Source: Epiperipatus broadwayi
Taxonomy: Eukaryota; Onychophora; Udeonychophora; Euonychophora; Peripatidae
Assembly: GCA_028023455.1 (NCBI GenBank)
Contig: JAQFVV010006425.1
Coordinates: 1,550,001-1,614,000, forward strand
Direction of reading: 5' to 3'
Length of the DNA stretch: 64,000 nucleotides
Below are positions 27,045 to 38,350 of the stretch, one piece after another (the first letter of the stretch is position 1; the number at the start of each line of letters is the position of its first letter). Under the pieces are notes generated by a model. It was not told the DNA's origin and did no database searches. It saw nothing but the letters and a program-made list of their open reading frames with translations. Both the position numbers and the translations under genes were made by a program.

Positions 27045-27900
27045 AAATGTTTAAATTCTTTAGAAAAAAATTAATTTTATTTAAACCGTTTAAATACATT
27101 CAACTGTTAATAATTGTTCACAGATTAGAATATAACACAGCATTTCAAATGATATTATTTTCCCCTGATCTTCAGATGTTGCTGCCTTGACCAGTAAGAA
27201 TACTAGAATGGGAACTGAATCTGGATGTTTAGATTTATGAACATTAAATTTAAGGTGAGGCTCTAACCAATATAATATTTTATTAAATGCAATTTTTTTT
27301 TGAAATGTTGAAAAACAAAAACTACGTATGTGAAATGTCATGTGAATGTGGAAGGATTTATATTGGTGAAACCAGTCATACCATTTTTAAAAAATCAGTT
27401 GTATTTAAAATAGCAGGCTATATGTGCACCAATGAATATATGTTTGATTGGAAAAATACAAAAAGTATTGGATAGAGAGAAAAAAGTACAAAGAAGATAA
27501 TTCAAAGAAATCGCTCACATGACAATAACAAATAATTTTATAAATCAAACTAGAGTAAGAATTCATATTATCATGGAGCCATTAATTAACATTACTCTTA
27601 GGGAAAGAATGAAAAAATAAAGAAGATTATCATAGATAAATATATGAAATTTGCAATGGATGTTGCCTTCAGCAGCAGTGCCTGATTGATTAGATTGCCA
27701 CTTAAGTATTCACAAATCTAAAGGCCCAGATTTGATTCCTATTCTAGTATTATTATTGATCAAGCAAGCAATATCTGATGAAGAGAGAATAATACTACTC
27801 AAAACATTATGTTATATTTTAATCTGTGTGCTCTTACTAAAAGTTGAGGGCATTGGAAAAGTTTAAATAAAGTTTGAATTTTTCTAAAAACATTTAATAT
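27045..27900 (+). mobile_element. PLE-B fragment with inverted non-coding ends
   Basis: The left end (27060-27280) is the PLE-B terminal region on the minus strand, beginning with the TAAACCGTTTAAATACATTC word. A plus-strand endonuclease remnant follows, then the same terminal region on the plus strand (27660-27890, ending TTAAATAAAGTTTGAATTTT). So the coding remnant sits between inverted terminal regions. The right end contains a tRNA-like stretch with a GATTTGATTCC B-box near 27730 and a hammerhead-like core CTGATGA at 27779-27785. Inverted flanking repeats are known in Penelope-like elements. Confidence 0.7.
27287..27540 (+). pseudogene. PLE-B GIY-YIG endonuclease remnant
   Basis: A 62-residue open frame followed by broken frames. 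MLKNKNYVCEMSCECGRIYI continues into GET, with the YIG motif at residues 25-27 and the preceding C-E-C-G typical of Penelope-like endonucleases. The downstream block CTNEYMFDWKN aligns with the tails at 42.25 and 43.95 kb. It lacks a reverse transcriptase domain and has a stop after GIY-YIG. The sequence differs clearly from PLE-A, so two separate Penelope-like lineages are present. Confidence 0.75.
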
Positions 27901-29569
<1,669 letters not shown>

Positions 29570-30330
29570 CAAACCACCGCCACTACTCAAATTCGGGGAA
29601 AATCTCATTGTATCACTTCCCACAATCCCCCCCCCCCCCCGTAATAGTATCCCTTCCAGTTCAAAATACAAATATTCGCAAATATTTACTCTTATTCAAA
29701 TCCCTAACTCAAATCATGAAATATATATATATACTTACTATAAACAACAAACAACTGATTAAAAAATTTAAATTCTGGTCACTTGAACCTAAGTATTTGG
29801 ATTTTCTTATCAAAATAAATGTCGAATTCCTACCTACCCTTCACTTTTATAGGCACAGAAGACAGTATAAGAAGGTTGGTGAACAATGCAGCCTTTGCCA
29901 TAAAGATCCTAAAACTCAATATCATCTTTTCTTCGAATGTGAGGGTTTTGAGATCATACGCAAAGCAATACCAAAACTTTTTAACAACCCCAAATTTTTG
30001 CAAACATTCATGCTAGCACATTCGTATTATCTGCGATCTGATGTACTAGATGCAAACTCATGTATGAGTGCCATTCCAGAAGGTCCTGTACATATTCTGG
30101 AATAAACTGGAAACTTTTAAGGAAAGAGCTAATAAATTATCCCCCCCACACAATGCTTGAATACACTTGGTCTCTAATGCAACAACATCTGAAACCATAA
30201 TAGGATAAATCATCCACTGAAAACGAATGCGATAATGATAAAACCTCAAGATTTGGATACCCCCTCCCTCTTAACAAACTTAAAAACCTTTTTATGTAAA
30301 TAATGTTGTATAAGTCAATAATGTAAAAAC
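29570..30330 (+). pseudogene. APE-type LINE ORF2 C-terminal fragment
   Basis: The plus strand encodes the C-terminal end of a LINE ORF2. A 165-residue frame (29608-30105) includes WSLEPKYLDFLIKINVEFLP and a zinc-binding motif CSLCHKDPKTQYHLFFEC (C-x2-C, then H-x4-C), typical of the region after the reverse transcriptase. It continues in another frame with IFWNKLETFKERANKLS near 30090-30140. The same motif in a related sequence (CPALNTYR region) ends the LINE at 55.2-57.6 kb. The reverse transcriptase core is missing, so the copy is 5'-truncated. A run of 14 C residues (29627-29640) near the start disrupts the frame. Confidence 0.75.
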
Positions 30331-31230
30331 ACTTTTTCTTAATCTGTAATCTGTCTTAGACTCTTTCTCATGATCAAAACTGGTGTTTTTTTCTTTTTTT
30401 AAACCTGTTGTAATTGATTTTTATAGAATAATGAATGTCTTTAAAACATAAACTTATTTCAATTTAACTATCATCAATAATAATTCAATGATAATAGCGT
30501 TATAGTGACGGACTCGAAAATGACATGCAATAAGTCAATTAGTTCCAGCTTTGAATTCTAGTCTTCACTGATGAAAATAAAATCCATAAGCCATCTTGCA
30601 GATAGTTATTTTATACTTCTATACTGAAGCAATGGATCTGAAGTCCAATCCATGCTTCACATCTTCCTATAAACTTGATTAATATTGTAAACCTAAATTA
30701 AGTTTATAGGCCAATATTAGCAGGGTTTTGCATTACAGCTAAAATTAATTACGTTTATTAAATTTGTATTTGCTTGTTCTTTTAAATAAATTCCATTGTA
30801 ACATTAAATTGCTGTTAAAAATATTACTTGTGAAAACCGTTTAGTCAAACATATATATACGTCAAGCATATATATATGAGTTAATGCAAAATTCTGCTGA
30901 AATAAAACGCTTATTGTATTAAAAGAAATAAGAATGTATTTTACTTTTAAATCTTGTTCAAATATTTAGTATGATTTGATTTTGAGATAAGCCCACCAAC
31001 ATTTTCTAAAAGAATGTATATTTTTAATTAGTTAAGCCCATTCAAGTCAAATTAAAGATGGCCTTCTCTTTCTTTTTTTTAATTAATAAAATCCCAAAGT
31101 TTAAAGAAAGAAATTTAGAGTAAAAAAGTAAAAGTTATTTTAGAAGGTGTTACTTTGAAACAAAGGAGCATGGGGAGGCTTATCAAGATCTCAGATCATA
31201 CAAACAATAGAAGGTAGCTGACAGAGAGGG
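30331..31230. other. Non-coding DNA, nothing assigned
   Basis: No recognised feature. Probably includes the untranslated tail of the LINE just upstream. Confidence 0.4.
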
Positions 31231-31400
31231 TATAAATAAAAGGGAGAACAAAAGATCAGGCATTCAGATTTTCCTTTTTGAAAAAGATCAGTCAATCAGA
31301 GTTTCCTTTTGGAACAAGTCAATCAGAGTTTCCTTTTGGAAAAAGATCAGTCATTCAGATTTTCCTTTTGGAAAAGATCAGTCATTCAGAGTATTCTTGC
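31231..31400 (+). repeat. Minisatellite of about 31 bp below a TATA-like box
   Basis: About five imperfect copies of a 28-31-bp unit (31254-31400). The repeated words are GATCAGTCATTCAGATTTTC and CCTTTTGGAAAA. The unit array begins 16 bp after TATAAATA (31231-31238). The combination could be the promoter and 5' leader of a retroelement or gene, but no coding sequence follows that I can identify. Short frames downstream (31278-31506, 31589-31774) read through the repeat in two frames and have no known domain. Confidence 0.55.
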
Positions 31401-33843
31401 GGGCTGTCAGATTGCTCAGTGGAGAACTTTAGAAATTTTGCTGTTGCCTGCTGTGATTTTATTATATGAATTTGATGGAGTCTACCATGCTTGGCTAGGC
31501 AAATGAATAACTTTGTCTACCGCCGAGGGTTCCTCAATACCAGAAAAATGCCGTAGTATTTACTCAATCGTCATCTGAATTCTGTGCCGTGTCTGGAGGA
31601 CTTTTTGTGAAACCATGCTACCGATTTCCACTTTCCTTGTCCGGACAAACACATCTCATCAGATGGATCAAGCTACGCCCGTCGATGGAACATGACCAAG
31701 GAATAAGGATGGTAATCATATCTCTCCTCATGAACTATTCATTATGCTACCCTTTTTGTCCATACTTTTTATAATTGCTTTCTTGAATATTTATGAAATG
31801 TGTGCTTAATGATATTTATAATGTAACTATTTTTATTAGACTAGTTAGATATATGTATATGTGATCATCTATCTAGATATTTAACCCCTTTTCTTTCGCT
31901 ATTCTTCATTACTCCCATGTGTAAATATTTTAATTCTATTGCGGTTAAGTTTATTAGTTAATTGTTCATATAAAAATCCCTTTCCGGTTTTATTCATACT
32001 TGTAAAATTTAGTACGAGTAAGTTTCCTTTTTTTTGTTTGCCAACTTGATCTCCTCGATAATGCTTCTTTTGTCCGCCATTAGCTTCTTATGTATGTCAG
32101 ATTTAGCGATATACATCTTAAATGATTTTAAACTCTGTTTTAGTGCAAAGCAATTAGAAACTGCTTTGCGAAAGATTTTTATTATTGCACTTTATCGAGC
32201 AGATTCGAGTTGACAATGTTTAATAAAACTGGGAAGGAAAGATTTAGACCGCAAGCATATTAATCGGGTTTTCATTGTCTCATTAGTTATTCATAAATTT
32301 CGGGGAATAGCGAAGGCCATTAAATTATTAATAATATTTCAAATGTCATTTATTAAAGATGTTTAGTTAACTAAAAAGCTTGAGTTTGCTAGTTATCTTT
32401 CAATGCTTTGTTTTACTTTTAAATGATCCAGGCATGCAGAACACATATTTCTAAGTATTTTTGCACATTTAACTATTTAAGCTCCGTAGGTGGTTCTGTC
32501 CATGTCTCCCGCTGATGCTAAGCTCGTGGCTTGGGAAGAAAATATCTATGCATGTCTCAGATAGTGTTGTTCGGTTCATGATAGCTTCGAGACTAGACGA
32601 ATAGGGCAGAGGTCATAGTATTCTTGGTTTAATATCTCGCATATGGGTGGCCTTGAGGTACTTTTGCCTAGTATTCGAACTGGGTTAAATCAACATACAT
32701 CATCTGACTGTCACAATACCAATTGATATCTATTGATTACTCATCCTTACAGTAGATAGTTTTACAGTAAAGTAAGGATAATTATTCTGGAGGCAATATG
32801 ACTAAACCATATGATAATGTTGTCGAAATTTCATTTTTAAATTGTATTATTGGGTTGTTTATTTATAATTACAACATATTAATTACATACATATGTTTTA
32901 ATATGAAAATACTGCAATGGTAACCATTAGGAAAGGCTTTTCAATACAACTTTAACTAATCTAACGTTCACACAGTTATATAGAAAGTAGACAAAGATGA
33001 TAACTCCAAGCTAATAATAGTTTATATTTCCCAATCATCTCCCAAATAATTTTAGGGAATGACAATAGGTCTTCCTATCCAGAAGTAATTTATTTCTCTT
33101 AATTAATAATAAACGGATGCATTTACAGTCTTTATTAGAATATCATCATTTCATGTAAAAAATAATCTTCTGAATGGAAAAACTCGGACTAAGTTATTCC
33201 TCCCATGTCCACTAACATTCGGCATTTTCTCATTTGGTAATCATTCTTTCTAGTTGTTTTATAAGTACAGAAATTATAAATGCTAGTGTAGTTTAAATAA
33301 AATATGAGATATAAAATGACACGGATAACTTGAGTTTTATCAAAGTAATTACAACACTTTATTTACTGCATATCATTAACTCCCACTCACAAAATAAAAG
33401 TTATTTCAGAATAAATGGACTACATTAAATTAGAATGAATGTAAATATTTTTTTAAAGTTTTAAAAGGGAATGTATTGTGGCATTTATAGCTCAAGTTTC
33501 ACGTAATCCCTATAGATAGCTACTTTTTATGGCTGGTTGGTACACATTTAAATTATCTCTAATGCATATTCAGTAAGTTTTTCATGTAAATAAGAAGTTA
33601 TCGTTTCTTGTAATCACGATTTATATTTCTTTTCAAGATAGTTCGTTTTAATTACTGATCATCCCCCAACAACTTCTAAACTGATTACTTTTTTACACAA
33701 TCCAATGATAAAAATGCACGTTCTTTCCTTTTATTTAATCTTTCTAAGAATTCTTTTAACATTTTTTTTATATATATATAATTAATGTTAAATGATAGAT
33801 TTCTGATTTTTTTTTTTAAAAAAAAATACTACATATAGGGAAT
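31401..33843. other. Non-coding DNA, nothing assigned
   Basis: The segments 31500-31720 and 32460-32700 are noticeably less AT-rich and look single-copy within this window. I found no splice-bounded coding sequence or domain in them. Confidence 0.35.
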
Positions 33844-34229
33844 TTGCAAATCTTCACATTTTAATGGAGAGAAAATAAGTTGCAAATCTTCACATTTTAA
33901 TGGAGAGGCTTCAATCTATTCCATCCTCCAACTTTTTAGCCACCCATACCACTGAAAATCTGAAGAAGGAATGCCAAATCTCCTATTAATGCCAATATTA
34001 TTGTCATGCCCATGTTGATTTTAAGTCAATCTAATCCTTCATGTATAGGACGTTGTTCATTTAAATACATAGAAGAGGGATGGAAATGATACAGGCTAAA
34101 TTTGTAATGTTTTAAATATGTTTTATATACCTAATGTCCAGATGTAATATAGGCGATTTGAACACAGATTTTCAAACTCCCTTCAGCCATCAACTCTATC
34201 TCATATAACTGATATCCTTAACCACACTC

Positions 34230-34292
34230 ATGTGAAAAAGATAAATGATCTTCAATATACATATTTCATGCTGAAACATCACTCATTATATA
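34230..34292 (-). ncRNA. Truncated hammerhead ribozyme (R2)
   Basis: The minus strand retains ATGAGTGATGTTTCAGCAT followed by GAAATATGTATATTG, that is stem II, GAAA, stem III and the 3' strand of stem I. The 5' strand of stem I and the first core bases were lost at the inversion junction. Confidence 0.6.
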
Positions 34293-34302
34293 TGAATATG
34301 GG

Positions 34303-34387
34303 AAATGGTGATCTGGACTAACTGATGAGTGCTGGCCCAGCATAAAATATATATATATATATATATATATTGGCGATCATTTATCTT
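34303..34387 (+). ncRNA. Hammerhead ribozyme with (TA)n-expanded stem III (R2)
   Basis: CTGATGA (34322-34328), stem II GTGCT-GGCCC-AGCAT, then AAAA where GAAA is expected, so the invariant G is lost. Stem III, only 8 nt in sister copies, is replaced by about 15 TA repeats that can still fold as a hairpin, followed by the stem I strand ATTGGCGATCATTTATC, which pairs with GGTGATCTGGACTAA. Confidence 0.6.
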
Positions 34388-34500
34388 TTTCACATTGTGT
34401 AGTCATGTATAACGGATATATGAGATAAAGTGGATGGCTGAAAGGAACTTGAAAGTCTGTATTCTAATCCCTTATATTGCATCTGGACTCCAGGTATATA

Positions 34501-35101
34501 AAATAAACTTGTACTTAAAACATTTAATACTACATTGTAGATATGCTAAATTGTTATTCATTATCTAAAAATTTAAACAAATTCTTGTTGTTGTTTTTAA
34601 AATATAGTTATATAGCTTAAATTTATTTTTAACTGTTTTATTTTTTATTAAATAACATTTCATGGATGAAATTTATTTATTTCCATTTATTTTAACAAGT
34701 TTTATGAGTTTTATCTTTTTTATTTTATTTATTTAATCCAAATAATGCACTCTTATGTACATAATATGCATGCATATACATGTATGCACATTTTAAAAGA
34801 ATACTATTTAATCAGTGCATTCACCTCTTTATTGAATTATTACTATTGTTGTTATTATTATTATAATGATGATGATGATGATGTTTCAAAAAGGAACTTC
34901 ATTGAATTAATAGGTATTTCAGATCACACACATGATTACATTTGCTATTAATTGGTTTACTGATGCCCACTGATGTGTATATGTATATAATATATGAGAG
35001 CGGGGGGGAGTAACAGTTTTGAAAAAAGGAAAAAATTGATAATATGATAAAATTATTATTATTACAACAATTTCATCAATGTACTGCATTACAATATAGT
35101 G
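34501..35101. other. Non-coding DNA, nothing assigned
   Basis: A short (GAT)n run at 34867-34882 and a GGGGGGG run near 35001. No gene recognised. Confidence 0.4.
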
Positions 35102-35351
35102 TGCAGTAGATTGAAGCCTGCCATTAAAGTATGAGGTTTGGGTATCTTAATATATATATATCTGAGCACTTATAGCATATATGTGTAGAGATAGTAATCT
35201 AGACCAACTGATGATTGCTGGTTTAGCATGAAATACTTATATTGGTGATTATTTATCTTTTCAACATATATGTGTTCAAGTATATCAGTGTTATGAGATA
35301 GTGTGGAGAGTGGTGAGTCATGTGAAAGTCTGTGCTCATATACCCTATATA
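35102..35351 (+). mobile_element. Retrozyme-like element R2, single 5'-truncated unit
   Basis: A single unit on the plus strand starting near TAGATTGAAGCCTGCCATTA and ending at CATATACCCTATATATT, the same 3' end as the 54.3-kb copy. It is very similar to that copy throughout the overlap. No open frame; contains one hammerhead. Target-site duplication not identified. Confidence 0.75.
35189..35258 (+). ncRNA. Type I hammerhead ribozyme (R2, 35.2-kb copy)
   Basis: CTGATGA (35208-35214), stem II TTGCT-GGTTT-AGCAT with one U-U mismatch at its base, and GAAA (35230-35233). Stem III is ATACTTAT, followed by A as the cleavage base. Inner stem I pairs ACCAA with TTGGT. The outer stem pairs AGTAATC with GATTATT, and AGAT extends it with ATCT after a bulge. 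All invariant core bases are present. Confidence 0.8.
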
Positions 35352-35634
35352 TTAACTTTAAAAATGGATTGGAAAAAATTACAGAAAGTTTAAAAAAAGA
35401 TTGACAAACAGTACACTATCAGAAGCATAATTGTTGAAAAGAAGAAAAAAAAACTCTTTTTAGTTACAAATTACATTATCAACATCCACAAATACTTTCA
35501 AGTTATTTTTTCCTCATTGTTTTTAAAAAATCATTAATTTTTTAAAACATCTAAGTTAAAAGCTTTTACTTTTTCCTTTAGAACTCATAATCCACTCTAT
35601 ATTTATCTATGTGATTTTTTTCACTCAATTGAAT

Positions 35635-35850
35635 TGGTAATTAATGAATATTCACAGAAAATATTTTTTTTTTTTTAATATTCTGCTTTATTACTGCCTA
35701 GCATGCATTCAATATATTCAATATATCATATTCATGGAGCCATGATTCATGAATATGATATATTAAATATACTGAAAGCATGCTAGGTAATAATAAAACT
35801 GAATATTAACAAAAATAAATACCTTTTCTGTGAATATTCATTAATTACCA
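35635..35850. mobile_element. Palindromic MITE-like foldback element
   Basis: A nearly perfect 216-bp palindrome with arms of about 100 bp, beginning TGGTAATTAATGAATATTCA and ending in its reverse complement, with the centre at about 35738-35745. The arms contain AGCATGC and oligo(T)/(A) stretches that account for most differences. No coding capacity. Foldback DNA of this size is typical of miniature inverted-repeat transposable elements. I could not identify a clear target-site duplication. Confidence 0.75.
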
Positions 35851-35971
35851 GATATTACGTTGATCATCAAAGAAGAAAATTAATAATAGTTGAATTAATT
35901 GATTTATATATTCTTTTCATCTTTCCAATTGTATTTGATTTCTTTATTAATAATTTAACGTTGAGATAATA

Positions 35972-36156
35972 TATGGACAATTGAAATCTTAAACTGGATT
36001 TCAAGAGATTGTAAAAGACCCAGAAAAAGACCACATGTGAGATGGGTGGATGAAATAAGAAAGTATGCAGGGTGATGTGGAGAAGAGAAGCTAAAGATCG
36101 GAGAAATGGATTAAACTTGGAGAGACCTTCATCCTGCAGTGGATTGATAATGGTTG
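35972..36156 (+). pseudogene. LINE ORF2 extreme C-terminus (RTE/craniofacial-2-like type)
   Basis: One frame reads TIEILNWISRDCKRPRKRPH then VRWVDEIRKYAG, a stop, and later TWRDLHPAVD. This basic RPRKRP..RW.D.I block followed by W-R-x-LHPAVD is the usual end of ORF2 in a class of RTE-like LINEs common in invertebrates. Two stops show decay. A related but more diverged copy is at 41.0-41.6 kb. Confidence 0.65.
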
Positions 36157-36973
36157 TTGATGATGATGAATTTAACGTTTGTATTGATAATTACTATTTT
36201 ATTACTTTCCAAATCAAATGTTTTTTTTTTTTTACTATATATTGAATCTAAATATAACTTTATTTCTAATATTTTTATCTATTTTTTAAAAAACTTTGCT
36301 TTAGTTTCACCTCTTTTACATTTTTCTTTTAAAAAAGTTAACACTATCTCATCTTTTTTCTACTGGTTTATTCTTTACATTTTAATCCTTTTTAAAACCT
36401 ATTATTTCTACAGCTGCATTTTAAAAATTTTATTTAATATTTATTAATTCTTGTCTTTTTCCCCCTTCTATTTATTAAAAAAGTAAACTCAAATCTTTCA
36501 CTACAGAATTGTAATTCAAGTTGATATCTTTATAAAGTGTGCTGCAATTTTAAAATCATTGATAAATATATGATGATAGAAATGTGATGAAAGAAACATT
36601 AAATATATTCTTAATTATATTTATTCCTTGTAAGCAGCTATAATATAATTGCATTCAAATGACCATATTTTATCTACTGGACTGATGAATCATCGGAAGA
36701 CTGATCAGTTTGTTTGGCTTGCAAATTTTCTTTTATTGGTTTGTGAGTGTAAAACAAATGAGAAATTCCTATAAGAATATTTTATGCTTAACTTGAATAA
36801 AGTCTTTTATGGAAATATTGATTTTTTTTTTTTGTATTAGAATAATTGGACTTGTTTTGTAGTTGGTTGCTTACGATTGACTGACTAAAATCTTTAAATT
36901 CCATTATATAAAATAATTATGTTGAATACCGGATTTTTTTTTTTTTTAAATGTTACATTCAATATAAGAATTA
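36157..36973. other. AT-rich non-coding DNA, nothing assigned
   Basis: The 97-codon frame at 36154-36447 is Phe/Leu/Ile-rich low-complexity translation of AT-rich DNA and is not supported as a gene. Confidence 0.45.
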
Positions 36974-37096
36974 ATTATACATCCTGTCAAACATTTCAGT
37001 GACAGCTGCTTTACAAGTAGTTGTCCCGGATTAACGGGTTCGCTTCCCGGCTGATGCTATGACACATGAGAAAAAAAAATTATATATTCTGTAAAC
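36974..37096 (+). mobile_element. tRNA-derived SINE with target-site duplication
   Basis: The insertion 36993-37078 contains the B-box AACGGGTTCGCTTCCCGGC and the conserved 3' segment GATGCTATGACACATGAG plus A9. It lies between ATTATACATCCTGTCAAAC (36974-36992) and ATTATATATTCTGTAAAC (37079-37096), an imperfect duplication. The A-box half is diverged. Same family as the copies at 11.6, 40.0 and 42.4 kb. Confidence 0.8.
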
Positions 37097-37369
37097 AAAA
37101 TAAAACATAGTCTTGTATTGTTAAATAGACTAAATATCTTCCAGCAGCAATCCATTGCTCACACCAATGATGACATTTTTTTTCTTCTTTTATTTAGTTT
37201 ACATTCTACTGTTTGTGCCTACATATTAGACTAGTTGCCCATGTTTGCAAGTGATAGAATACCATATTATTGGCAAATTTTTAATAATACAAAAAGTATA
37301 AATTTGTATATAAAAATAATAAGCAGGTAGTTATGACTTTTTAATGTGGCATTCTGTTGTTCCAAACAC

Positions 37370-37372
<3 letters not shown>

Positions 37373-37411
<39 letters not shown>
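37373..37411. repeat. (CA)n microsatellite
   Basis: About 19 uninterrupted CA units. Confidence 0.95.
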
Positions 37412-37413
<2 letters not shown>

Positions 37414-37479
37414 GCGAAAGATATGGCATTCTGTCTTCACATGCAGCAGGTCTAATATGTAAGTACCTAGTTGGCTATT

Positions 37480-38010
37480 AATTGGGTACTTAAAATAAAT
37501 TTTAATCATGATTCAAAAGTCTTACTTTCTGAAAAAATATCCTTCTGGGTTTATGGTTATAATAAGTAGCACTAGATATCCATTGTGTAACTACAAATTT
37601 CATAAGTAGTTAGTTATTAGAAGAACACCTAAAATATATTTCAAGCTTGATTCAAAATCCTAATTATTTAAAAGATATCTTTATGAATTCATAGGCATGA
37701 TATTCATTTACCTACCAATAATTTCACATTTAATGAATTAGCTGTTTGGTACCTAAAATAAGTTTTAATATTCCTATTTATTTTCTAAAAAAATATCCTA
37801 CTAGTTTGGCATAGTATGCAGAATTATTAACCCTTATATCATTAAATTTCCATTTAGCAATTGTAACCGGAACCCAAACCAAGTCTCAAGTTTGATTCAA
37901 AATCTTAATTATTTGAAATATATCCTCATGAATCTATAGGCATAATATTGACATTTTATAAACAATACATCAACAGATATTTATTTACCAACTGATAATT
38001 TTATACCCAA
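37480..38010. repeat. Degenerate tandem repeat, about 110-145-bp units
   Basis: Recurring words TAAAATAAATTTTAAT, GATTCAAAATCCTAATTATT and AAAATATCCT(T/A)..G appear near 37490-37550, 37630-37690, 37757-37800 and 37885-37935, and once more at 38400-38450. Spacing is irregular, which indicates an old tandem array with internal indels. No coding sequence. Confidence 0.5.
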
Positions 38011-38049
38011 ACCACCTTTTTCTCTATTTTGTTGTAATGTCTTATATAA

Positions 38050-38350
38050 ATACAATTTATCCAAACCACTTCAAACACTTTTTAGCAAAACCCTTTATTT
38101 GTACATATGTACATACACCTACATTTCGACTGTCCTGCAGGCTTATTCAGAGCCACTTCTTCACTTTTATCAAAACCCTTTATTTGTACATATATACATA
38201 CTTCTACATTTTGACTTTCCTGCAGTCTTCTTCAGAACCAGGAGATTAAAGTGAACTGGCTCTGAAGAAGATTGCTGGACTGTCGACATATAGATATATG
38301 TACAAATAAAGAGTTTTGATAAAAATTGTTTGAAGTGGTTTGGATAAATT
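38050..38350. mobile_element. Repeat R4 with three inverted copies of a hammerhead-like end
   Basis: Three copies of the same 3' end lie here: two on the minus strand (about 38053-38157 and 38168-38243) and one on the plus strand (38250-38350). All share CTCTGAA(G/T)AAG, a stem-loop around CTGCAGGACAG, GTACAAATAAAG, and, in the two outer copies, TTTGAAGTGGTTTGGATAAA. The outer copies make the whole block palindromic. The CTGAAGA...GAAAT layout fits the hammerhead core CUGANGA...GAAA, and such ends are known on Penelope-like elements. Stem I pairing is not convincing here, so the ribozyme call is tentative. Confidence 0.5.

Larger units (their letters stand above)
33844..34500. mobile_element. 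Retrozyme-like element R2, inverted pair
   Basis: A minus-strand part (33844-34292), spanning a full unit junction, is followed by a plus-strand part (34293-34500). The inversion point falls inside the ribozyme of the minus copy, leaving it truncated. At the left end a 28-bp word (TTGCAAATCTTCACATTTTA, continuing into ATGGAGAG) is duplicated about 35 bp apart. Homology to the 6.4-8.0, 35.1 and 54.3 kb copies is clear from shared words such as GTCATGCCCATGTTGATTTT. No coding sequence. Confidence 0.7.

Noticed and set aside
29627-29640. Poly(C) run of 14, considered as a telomere-like or G-quadruplex site
   Set aside because: A simple homopolymer in a decayed LINE frame, without repeated G-tract spacing.
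30565-30600. CTGATGA in TTCACTGATGAAAATAAAAT
   Set aside because: No stem II or GAAA at the right distance; chance occurrence.
36154-36447. 97-residue open frame
   Set aside because: Phe/Leu/Ile-rich translation of AT-rich DNA without any domain or conserved context.
36676-36715. CTGATGA followed by GGAAG and the palindrome ACTGATCAGT, looking like another hammerhead
   Set aside because: GAAA is replaced by GAAG, no stem II can form between the two core parts, and no flanking stem I pairing was found.
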